Positions 58,199-64,000 of a DNA stretch of 64,000 bases are shown here, in pieces; within the stretch, counting starts at the first letter, position 1; the number at the start of each line of letters is the position of its first letter. A program made the translations under genes and the position numbers. This DNA is from an uncultured Eubacteriales bacterium. Lineage in GTDB: Bacteria; Bacillota; Clostridia; Christensenellales; Aristaeellaceae. The DNA is taken from the NCBI GenBank assembly GCA_902795275.1, contig CADBKQ010000001.1:164582-228581 (forward strand), written 5' to 3'. Under the pieces are notes generated by a model. That model did not search any database. It saw nothing but the letters and a program-made list of their open reading frames with translations, and was not told the DNA's origin.

Positions 58199-58895
58199 AA
58201 AACGTTTCTGCTCGGCAATGGCCGCGCTGCTCATGTTCGGGCTGTGCCTTCCGGCCCATGCGGAGGAAACGCCCGGGCCCGCCCACGATCTGCCGGAGGG
58301 CTTTTGCTATGTGCATGAAGTCATTCCCGACGTGATCCTGGACATCCGCTACGCGGGCACCCACAACTTTGTGGGCGACCCCATCGACGGTTACGAAGCG
58401 CCCTTCGCCATCCTCACCAACGAGGCGGCGGAAGCCTTGAAGGAAGCCGCCGACGAATTCCGCGCCCTGGGCTATCGCGTCATGATCTTCGACGCCTACC
58501 GCCCGCAGAGTGCCGTGCGCCATTTCGTGCGCTGGTCGGAGGATCAGGACGACATGCGCATGCAGGCGGAGTTTTACCCGGAGTTCCGGAAAAAGAGCCT
58601 GCTGGTGGACCAGGGCTACATCGCCCGCAACTCTGCCCACTGCCGGGGCAGCGCCATCGACATGACCCTCGCCGACCTGGACGGCAACCCGCTGGACATG
58701 GGCACGGGCTTTGATTACTTCGGAAAACGCGCCTGGTACGGGGCGAAGGGCATCACCGCGGAACAGGCCGCCAGCCAGGCCCTGCTGCGGGCCGTGATGA
58801 AGCGCCACGGCTTCAAGCCCTTCGACCATGAGTGGTGGCACTTCCGCCTGCTGAACGAGCCCTTCAAGCAGGGGTTTGATTTTCCGGTCAGATAA
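58182..58895 (+). CDS. Exported D-Ala-D-Ala dipeptidase, VanX/DdpX family (peptidase M15D)
   Basis: The 237-residue protein has a signal peptide (about 1-29, FCSAMAALLMFGLCLPAHA). The M15D catalytic domain shows LDIRYAGTHNFVG (about 51-63), FDAYRPQSAVRHF (about 103-115), the zinc motif SAHCRGSAIDMTL (SxHxxGxAxD, about 150-162) and the EWWHF catalytic Glu/His pair near 216. VanX-type enzymes cleave D-Ala-D-Ala; classical VanX is cytosolic and confers vancomycin resistance with VanHA, which are absent. An exported copy coupled to a peptidoglycan-binding motor suggests work on wall-derived peptides. AGGAGG lies in the preceding gene 10 bases before the ATG. Confidence 0.88.
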   Translation: MIPHGKKRFCSAMAALLMFGLCLPAHAEETPGPAHDLPEGFCYVHEVIPDVILDIRYAGTHNFVGDPIDGYEAPFAILTNEAAEALKEAADEFRALGYRVMIFDAYRPQSAVRHFVRWSEDQDDMRMQAEFYPEFRKKSLLVDQGYIARNSAHCRGSAIDMTLADLDGNPLDMGTGFDYFGKRAWYGAKGITAEQAASQALLRAVMKRHGFKPFDHEWWHFRLLNEPFKQGFDFPVR

Positions 58896-58910
58896 GGACG
58901 AAGCCAGGAG

Positions 58911-59156
58911 TTACACGCTTGTACGTATGTACGGAATTTTTGGCAACTCGCCGCAAAAAAACAGGCGGTGGCAGCATTGTCATTCCTTCTCCCGCTGTCA
59001 TCCATCCCCCCGCTGCACTCCGCTTGGGATGACAAGAATGACAGCTTGGCTTTCAACTCCCTCATCCCTATTGCCTAATCCCTAATCCCTAATGCCTATT
59101 GCCTTACGCCTATTGCCTCTTACACGCTTGTACGTATGTACGGAATTTTTGGCAAC
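58911..59156. repeat. Direct repeat pair (37 bp) with TAATCCC/TATTGCC words between
   Basis: An identical 37-base unit starting TTACACGCTTGTACG and ending TTTTTGGCAAC occurs at 58911-58947 and 59120-59156; it includes the palindromic GTACGTATGTAC. Between the copies are ATGACAGC/GTCATTC words and TAATCCC/TATTGCC tandem words (about 59065-59118). No gene is present in 58896-59599. Confidence 0.8.
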
Positions 59157-59342
59157 CCGTCAGAAAAAAAGCAGTGCTCTCCGTCTCCATACAGCAGCGG
59201 GGCGGGAGCCAGCATTTCCAGGAGAATCGGGAGTTCCCCGCCGCTGTTGGATGAGAGGGGCTCTCATTCTCTGAACCGTATATAATACTGTTCTCAAATA
59301 AAACAAGCTAATCAGAACCATTCAAGTAACGTTGTCATTCTT

Positions 59343-59485
59343 GTCATCCTGAGCGCGTTCGGCCGCGAAGGACCTCCCTATACGGATGGGGACTGCGTTC
59401 GCTTGCGCTCGCCGTAGGCGAGTAGAACCTCCCTCGTTTATTATCCTGGAATCATGGGGAGATCCTTCGCTTCGCTCAGGATGAC
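59343..59485. repeat. MITE-like unit with inverted GTCATCCTGAGCG ends
   Basis: GTCATCCTGAGCGCG...GAAGGACCTC (from 59343) is matched in reverse by GAGATCCTTCGCTTCGCTCAGG and ATGAC (to 59485). Inner inverted words (CGTTCGCTTGCGCTCGCCG / GGCGAG) add structure. It stands at the border between GC-rich host DNA and the AT-richer island. Confidence 0.7.
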
Positions 59486-59599
59486 AAAACTGGTCCCTCA
59501 TATTTGCTGTTTTAATTTGCGAATAGGATATTTGTCAAGGGTATTTTTACAGTATAACAACTCATTTGCAACAATTTGTTTTCTGATGTAGGTGTATGC

Positions 59600-59989
59600 T
59601 TACATTTGAATATAGTCTTCCAATGAATTACAGATTTTGAGTGGTTCTGAGCCAGGAACTGTTTGGTAAACTGCTCCTGTGGCATCTTGCCAGATAACAA
59701 TATCATCAATATTTGTTTCTTCGATTACATACCATTCTAAAGGGATAGTAGGAAATAATTCTCGTTCCCGAATTGTAGTGTCAACAACGCTGAGCCTTGA
59801 TGAATCGCAAATTCCCGTTAATTCATGATCAATAAATGATACACATCCATAGGTAGAAAGGTACTCTTTATACTCGTCAGAAAACACGACAGATAATGCC
59901 TTTTCAGCATCGTCAATTTTTTCTTTTGAAACCATTCCAAAGAATAAGAAACCTGTTTTATTCTTTAAGCTCTTAATAAAGCTGTTCAT
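59600..59989 (-). CDS. SMI1/KNR4 (SUKH) family immunity protein
   Basis: The 129-residue protein has the SUKH pattern: a helical start, VFSDEYKEYLSTYGCVSF (about 36-53), a following HELTGI segment, a central strand pair (EWYVIEETNIDDIVIWQDATGAVYQ) and a C-terminal helix LEDYIQM. SUKH proteins are common immunity partners of polymorphic nuclease toxins. It begins 3 bases after the toxin stop on the same strand, the expected toxin-immunity order. Base composition is clearly lower in GC than the host genes. Confidence 0.85.
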   Translation of the reverse strand: MNSFIKSLKNKTGFLFFGMVSKEKIDDAEKALSVVFSDEYKEYLSTYGCVSFIDHELTGICDSSRLSVVDTTIRERELFPTIPLEWYVIEETNIDDIVIWQDATGAVYQTVPGSEPLKICNSLEDYIQM

Positions 59990-59992
59990 GCT

Positions 59993-60859
59993 TTACACCC
60001 CCAATTGCAATCGAAGAACAGTCTGCCAGAATCTTGAGCGTTGAGCATTCCATGCGCTTTCAGTTATATCTTTCCCTTCTATAGCATAATGAATAAACGA
60101 ATATGTCTCTTTATTGTGATGCTCGGCATGAGTCAGCATCGCTAAAGGACCATCTGCTTTCTGCCCTAAATGATGGACCTCAAATGATAACCCCTCACTA
60201 TCAATGGGAGCCAATTTATATTGTAAGACGCGAGTTATATTTGAGCGTCCCCAATCATCTACCAAGTTCCAATCTATATCCTTAATAAATATCCAACTAT
60301 CATCTGCCAAATGAACTGGGGTTAATCCTGCATGTATATATACTTCGCTTTCTGCTACAGAGTGAAGATTCTTTATAGCTGCCAATGGCCATTTGGTTTC
60401 TTTTTGAATCTGAGCTGCCTGATTCATGGTTAAACCATTCAGCGTAGTGCCTTTCAACCCAATAACTTCACTGGCACCACCAGAAATAACCCCGCTGATA
60501 GCGCCCCATTTGAACCCTTCGCTTCCTGCAACAGCCGCAGATTTTAACGCAGCTTCCATGTCACCGGTTTGAATCCCAGTGAAGATACCCGCGGATATGC
60601 CGCCTAACGCGCCGCCGGAAAGCGCCATGATCGTACCGGATTTGGCAGCTGCTGCAAATATCATATTGACAGCGGGTGCGCCGACACCACCTGAAACGGC
60701 AGATACTGTTACACAGATCAGGATCACACCCGTGCCGATTGCAACATTTCGGATAACCTGTTCGGCGGTTTGATCGTATGCCTCAAACGGTTTGACAGTC
60801 GTTTCGTTGTTGTCTCCCAAAGTAAAGACATATCTTGTCCCCTGATACTGTTCGTCCAA
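59993..60859 (-). CDS. C-terminal part of a polymorphic toxin with HNH/ENDO VII-type nuclease (LHH-like)
   Basis: About 288 residues read from a TTG at 60859. The first 40 residues and a Gly/Ala-rich, partly hydrophobic pretoxin region (about 40-135) precede the toxin domain (about 190-288), which has SFEVHHLGQKADGPLAML and THAEHHN. This spaced His-His ... His-x-x-His-His arrangement fits the LHH/WHH nucleases of the HNH/ENDO VII group. No signal peptide, WXG, LXG or RHS delivery region is present, so it looks like a fragment of a larger toxin. The frame is open about 40 bases further upstream to an ATT (60887) that follows AAGGAG at normal spacing, so the true start is uncertain. SUKH immunity follows. 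Confidence 0.75.
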   Translation of the reverse strand: MDEQYQGTRYVFTLGDNNETTVKPFEAYDQTAEQVIRNVAIGTGVILICVTVSAVSGGVGAPAVNMIFAAAAKSGTIMALSGGALGGISAGIFTGIQTGDMEAALKSAAVAGSEGFKWGAISGVISGGASEVIGLKGTTLNGLTMNQAAQIQKETKWPLAAIKNLHSVAESEVYIHAGLTPVHLADDSWIFIKDIDWNLVDDWGRSNITRVLQYKLAPIDSEGLSFEVHHLGQKADGPLAMLTHAEHHNKETYSFIHYAIEGKDITESAWNAQRSRFWQTVLRLQLGV

Positions 60860-60899
60860 TTCAGACAGTGTATAACCGAAGAAAATGTTGGCTCCTTCT

Positions 60900-60974
60900 T
60901 ACTTCAAGCGATCCATATTGAAGCCATGAGCGATATATTCCCGGAGGAGGTCATTTGTTCCGACAAACAGCGTC
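60900..60974 (-). pseudogene. Short RhuM-like remnant
   Basis: On the minus strand a 24-codon stretch reads TLFVGTNDLLREYIAHGFNM then DRLK and stops. It resembles the WATxxLREYIxxGFxMDxERLK segment of RhuM family proteins found in mobile islands. Nothing of the rest of the gene is present. Short length makes this tentative. Confidence 0.35.
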
Positions 60975-60975
60975 T

Positions 60976-61718
60976 TTACTGTGGTATTGCATGTGAGTAT
61001 TTGGTATAAGGGAAATTACTGCCATCCGAGAGCAAGCTAATCCATATGGCAGGTCGGACACCCTGTTTTGCGTTTACTTTTTTGTGCCTACGTTTCCATA
61101 CACATTGACAAAAGCGGCTTCTCCGGAAGCCCGCCCAGGAGAACGAAGCCACCAATCCGTTTCTCCAATCCCGAAACTGGTGATCCCAGCGAAACGAGCA
61201 CCCTGGGAACGCGCATATTCTGTCCCTGTTATTTTGCGATCATTTTGCTCCTGGAAAAAGCGCATTGCCTCCTGGTAGCTGAGTAAAAATACTTTGTCCG
61301 TGGTGTCGCTTCCCATTGCAGGAGTCCACGCATCGTTTCCTTCTTCTGCAAGATTGGAGATTTCTGTTTCCAGTATTGCGGCTTTTTCTTCTTCGGTAAA
61401 TGACTCATTCCAGAATTCTCCGTTTAGCCATTCACGGATTCCACTGGACAGCCACACAATATCTTCCTTGCTTTGATAGAAGGATACGCAGTCCAATGCC
61501 TGCTTGCTGACCAGCAGAGCTTTATTATCCTGAACTTCAAGCACAATCCATTCAATAGGTTCCTTACCATTTTCAGGGTGTTTATCTGCTTCATATTGGC
61601 CAAATAAGATTTCTACGTCTGGCTTAAGGTCAGGCGTCTGCTTTAATTCCGCGTATGAGCATGGCAGCGCCAGAAAGAAAGCGCAGATAAGCACTGCCAT
61701 GATTATCATCCGTTTCAT
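60976..61718 (-). pseudogene. Secreted DUF6273 protein, frameshifted in a poly-A run
   Basis: The first 214 residues have a signal peptide (MKRMIIMAVLICAFFLALPC) and a DUF6273 domain with ILFGQYEAD, EPIEWIVLEV, IREWLNGEFWNESFTEEEKAAI and DWWLRSPG. The frame stops at 61074 after NVYGNVGTKK. Skipping one base at the run of six A (T at 61078-61083 on the plus strand) restores VNAKQGVRPAIWISLLSDG, exactly the expected DUF6273 ending, to a stop at 60976. It is either a real inactivating or phase-variable slip or a homopolymer sequencing error. A promoter lies at 61853-61881. DUF6273 function is unknown. Confidence 0.8.
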
Positions 61719-62120
61719 AGTTTTATTCCCCCGTTCATTTATCTGTTCCGATAAACGGTAAGCGATTACTTTTCCATTTATAGAAAACTCTTATGTATTT
61801 GCAGACACATGCCCTCTGATTTCGAAAGTATTTCATGCCTCCTCTGCCAAGTATTATACCATTTCGAGATGGTAAGGGCAATATCTTTTTTCGCTAATCG
61901 CAAGCGGGGCATCGTGATGCCATAACTCACGATGCGGCTTGTTGGGGAAGCGTCCCCAGTCCCGGGACCTTCCGTCCCGCCCTCCGCTGACAACCGGCCC
62001 AAGGGCAGGTTGTCCGGGCGCTTCGGGCCCCCTTTGAACGCATGGTGAACCATGCGGCTGCGCGTTTTTTCAAAACGCTTCTGCACCCTGGCAGGTGCCG
62101 GAGAGGTACGGCGGGAGGGA
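61719..62120. other. Non-coding stretch between relaxase and DUF6273 gene
   Basis: Holds a minus-strand promoter (61853-61881) and two perfect inverted repeats: GCATCGTGA / TCACGATGC (61909-61935) and CGCATGGT / ACCATGCG (62039-62056). Such hairpins after a relaxase gene are common in mobilisable elements. No credible gene was seen; the frame across it is Arg/Pro-rich and lacks a ribosome-binding site. Confidence 0.6.
61853..61881 (-). promoter_or_regulatory. Sigma-A promoter for the DUF6273 gene
   Basis: On the minus strand TTGCCC (61881-61876), 17 bases and TATAAT (61858-61853), 135 bases before the ATG. Confidence 0.7.
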
Positions 62121-63530
62121 TTAACGGACAGTTGCACGGCTCTTTTCCTCCTGACGAATGGCTTCATCCTGTTTGAGCATTTGCTCCATGTTGGCCCGGA
62201 CGGTGAGCATCTCCGTCATCTGTTCGTGGACTTGACGGTACTCGACGTAGAGCTTCTTCTTGTCGGCGACCAGCTGATCGTACTCAGCGGAAAGAGCCTT
62301 GATGGTGGGGAGTTTCTTCAAGCCCCGCGCGTCAAACGCCTGCTTTGCCGTTTTGTGCATGGCCAATTCTTGTTCATGCTCGGCGGCGAATTTCTTGGAA
62401 TTGCCATGCTTGTGGTACTCCTGGTAAACGTCTTTCGTCTTGATATAGTTTGTAATCTGGATTTTTAGATCGCTGATTTGTTTCAGCCGGACGTCGATAG
62501 CATTGATTTGGGTGAGCAGTTCGTCGTTTCGCTGGGACTTAGCGGAGGTTTCCTTTTTCAGCGTTTCAAAGTCCAAATCATGCTCCGACATGTACAGAAC
62601 CGTCTTCGCCATCTGTTTCAGGTAGTATGTTTTGCTCCAGCGCTCGTATCCGGGCGAGCCGTTCTTTTGCATCTTGGCCTGGATGTTGGTGAGCAGCGCC
62701 AGTCGTTCATTCTGTTTGGAAAGGCCGTGGTAGTTCCGTTTCGGTTTATGCGCACGGCTTCCTTTGAATACGGCTGTCAGCGCTTCTTCCGAGTATTCCT
62801 CTCCCAGCGACTCCAACCGCTTGAACCGCTGCTGACCGGGTTTGCGGAAAGAGATGTGCTTTCCCACTTTGATTTCCCATCCTGCGGCCTCCAACAGTTT
62901 CAATAGTTCCTGCATGTTTTTCGGTTTCTCCATCAGCGCAATGTCGATGGCTTCCCACAGCTCGTCCCGATGTGTGCGCCAGTAATTCTCACCCAGCCAT
63001 TTATTGTACTTCTTTCCCTTGTTCATGGGATGCTCGATCACAGAGTATCCGTTCTCCAGACAGATCATGTCGATGAGCCGCGCCAGCGCTTTCTTTGAGC
63101 CCTGGAAGTCCCGGAACTTCCGGTCACAGTCCAGGTTGACAGCATTGAAAATGATATGGTTATGGAGATGTTGTTTATCGGTATGCGTGGCGACGATAAA
63201 GGAGTGGTTGCCCTTCGTGAACCGCATTGCCAGTTCATTTCCCAGCCGGTTCGCTTCTTCCGGGGTGATCTCGCCGGGGACGAATGACTGCCGCAGGTGA
63301 TAGGCGATCACATCGTCTTTCCCGCGCACCCGCCCTGTGCGCTGGATGTATGTGCGTTTGTCCAGCAAGAAGTCGGTTCCATAGAGCCGCGGCTCACACT
63401 CATAAGCGGTAATCAGGTCGTCATTGTTCGTTTTCTTTGGGTCGTCGATATATCCGATAATGCGGCGTAACGCTTCTGCCGGGCTTCCGTTCTTGCCCGC
63501 GTGTACAGCAAATAGATTTGTGGCTGCCAT
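62121..63530 (-). CDS. Relaxase / mobilisation nuclease (MOBP-type)
   Basis: The 469-residue protein starts MAATNLFAVHAGKNGSPAEA. The relaxase domain (about 1-260) includes the three-His metal motif HTDKQHLHNHIIFN (about 115-128), the usual Tyr-containing N-terminal region (IGYIDDPKKT, YECEPRLYG) and LDCDRKFRDFQGSKKAL. A long coiled-coil region (about 290-469) rich in Lys/Glu/Gln follows. It nicks oriT and leads the strand in conjugative transfer of integrative or mobilisable elements. ATG 63530 is chosen because GGAGGAAAAGAAA precedes it. No MobC, oriT or coupling protein was identified in the part visible. Confidence 0.9.
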   Translation of the reverse strand: MAATNLFAVHAGKNGSPAEALRRIIGYIDDPKKTNNDDLITAYECEPRLYGTDFLLDKRTYIQRTGRVRGKDDVIAYHLRQSFVPGEITPEEANRLGNELAMRFTKGNHSFIVATHTDKQHLHNHIIFNAVNLDCDRKFRDFQGSKKALARLIDMICLENGYSVIEHPMNKGKKYNKWLGENYWRTHRDELWEAIDIALMEKPKNMQELLKLLEAAGWEIKVGKHISFRKPGQQRFKRLESLGEEYSEEALTAVFKGSRAHKPKRNYHGLSKQNERLALLTNIQAKMQKNGSPGYERWSKTYYLKQMAKTVLYMSEHDLDFETLKKETSAKSQRNDELLTQINAIDVRLKQISDLKIQITNYIKTKDVYQEYHKHGNSKKFAAEHEQELAMHKTAKQAFDARGLKKLPTIKALSAEYDQLVADKKKLYVEYRQVHEQMTEMLTVRANMEQMLKQDEAIRQEEKSRATVR

Positions 63531-63551
63531 TTTCTTTTCCTCCAATCAAAG

Positions 63552-63581
63552 GGAGGCGTGAAGATTGCTCCTCACGCCTCC
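63552..63581 (-). terminator. Hairpin between recombinase stub and relaxase gene
   Basis: GGAGGCGTGA (63552-63561) and TCACGCCTCC (63572-63581) form a 10-bp perfect stem with a 10-base loop. On the minus strand only CTTTGATT follows, so it may be a weak terminator or part of a transfer-related site. Confidence 0.5.
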
Positions 63582-63598
63582 AAAGGTGTTTCTTTTCA

Positions 63599-63838
63599 TT
63601 ACGCGGATTTCTGCTGGCTGGCTGCTTCCGCTGCCAGTTTTGCCTGTTTCCGCTTTTGCTGATATTCCCGGTGGTATTTCCGCTGCTTGCGCTTCTTTTC
63701 TGCTTCCGGGTTTTCTTCGCTCTGCGTTTCCTGAATCGGCACGTCGAATTTGCCGATGTATTTGAGATAAATCTCCACTTCCTGTGTCCGTTCCCCGTCG
63801 ATCTTCTCCGGGGCATGAACCAGGATTTTACTGACATT
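63599..63838 (-). pseudogene. C-terminal stub of a large serine recombinase (DUF4368 region)
   Basis: On the minus strand 79 codons read in frame from just after a TAG: NVSKILVHAPEKIDGERTQE, then a VEIYLKYIGKFDVP segment and a Lys/Arg/Gln-rich tail ending SQQKSA. This is the characteristic end of the DUF4368-containing serine recombinases (TnpX-like) of clostridial mobile elements. The catalytic and DNA-binding parts are missing, so the fragment marks a deleted element end. It is short and clear enough for a family call but not functional. Confidence 0.75.
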
Positions 63839-63842
63839 CTAA

Positions 63843-63950
63843 ATATCTTGGACTGAGAGACAGATAAAAGAGAATCAGCAGGAGGATATGCAAAAAGTAT
63901 TTGAGGCATCACTAGAAGATGTGGGTAAATTGTTGAAGACTATCTTATGA
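63843..63950 (+). other. Short open frame, possible 3' end of another gene
   Basis: After a TAA the plus strand is open for 35 codons (ISWTERQIKENQQEDMQKVF, then EASLEDVGKLLKTIL) and stops at 63950. An ATG at 63888 follows AGGAGG. It looks protein-like but is too short to identify and may be the remaining end of a gene disrupted at the junction near 63840. Confidence 0.25.
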
Positions 63951-64000
63951 TTTGCACGGGTTTACATGGAGCAGACATATGTGATAGCCTGTCTGGCGAG

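Noticed and set aside
58182..58895. Vancomycin-resistance vanX
   Set aside because: There is a signal peptide and no vanH, vanA/B or vanRS neighbours; the catalytic family is the same but the context differs.
60770..61009. A 79-codon plus-strand frame over the toxin start
   Set aside because: It overlaps minus-strand coding sequence whose frames give family matches (toxin, RhuM-like, DUF6273 end); no start signal.
61778..62167. A 129-codon minus-strand frame after the relaxase gene
   Set aside because: It reads through two palindromes and a promoter, is Arg/Pro-rich and has no ribosome-binding site.
1..64000. Riboswitch, T-box or rRNA genes
   Set aside because: None of the leaders examined showed recognisable conserved cores, and no rRNA-like sequence was seen; a covariance-model scan could still reveal weak cases.

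Overview
The window looks like a GC-rich (by eye around 60% G+C) spore-forming member of the Clostridia (Firmicutes). The pointers are SpoVT, a 29-codon SpoVM-like gene, a SpoIID/LytB-type protein, a class III fructose-1,6-bisphosphatase, a Noc-type ParB protein next to rsmG, and a core block in the same order as Bacillus subtilis yloC-remA-gmk-rpoZ-coaBC-priA-def-fmt-rsmB-rlmN-prpC-prkC-rsgA-rpe. A Christensenellales-like gut or rumen lineage is a guess only. No rRNA or CRISPR array was seen; there is one tRNA (Arg, anticodon CCG).

Layout. 1-3.3 kb: end of a membrane protein gene, a CARF-nuclease (DUF1887/Card1-like) gene and a two-component system, all overlapping. 3.3-16.8 kb: spoVT, a histidine phosphatase, an alpha/beta hydrolase, a decayed ORF, fbp, a NamZ-type muramidase, a GGDEF protein, cutC, a six-repeat peptidoglycan-binding protein, a SpoIID-like lipoprotein and a MATE pump. 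16.9-31.8 kb: the housekeeping block from yicC to rpe, ending in rsmA where B. subtilis has thiN-spoVM. 31.9-40 kb: GNAT and NagZ on the minus strand, a three-gene sugar ABC importer without its own ATPase, a DHH phosphoesterase, and a 5'-deleted flavocytochrome-type reductase. 40.3-47.8 kb: spoVM, tRNA-Arg, PduL, a secreted protein with two cystatin-like repeats, a large SdrD/Cna-B-like protein, a ComEA-like protein and a NUDIX hydrolase. 48-54.7 kb (minus strand): noc-like, rsmG, holA, comEC, a YhfI-like and a WalJ-like metallo-hydrolase.

55.1-58.9 kb holds the most unusual unit: four tightly packed genes encoding a MotA/ExbB (ZorA-like) channel protein with a very long helical tail, a MotB/OmpA (ZorB-like) stator partner with a long coiled coil, a membrane-anchored protein of unknown fold and an exported VanX-type D-Ala-D-Ala dipeptidase. 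No Zorya effector (ZorC, ZorD or ZorE) follows. I infer an ion-driven motor that grips peptidoglycan and works with a wall hydrolase.

From about 59.3 kb base composition drops and the DNA looks acquired and decayed: a polymorphic-toxin C-terminus with a SUKH immunity gene, a RhuM-like scrap, a frameshifted DUF6273 gene, a MOBP-type relaxase and the C-terminal stub of a large serine recombinase.

The intergenic DNA is rich in dispersed repeats. They include short tandem words (TAATCCC/TATTCCC, GAGTACA, AGTTCCA/AGTTCTA), often arranged as inverted arms around a core; a 20-22 bp perfect-stem hairpin element on both sides of priA; a 90-bp inverted pair around walJ; and MITE-like units near 59 kb. 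Many genes have clear sigma-A promoters with 17-base spacing.
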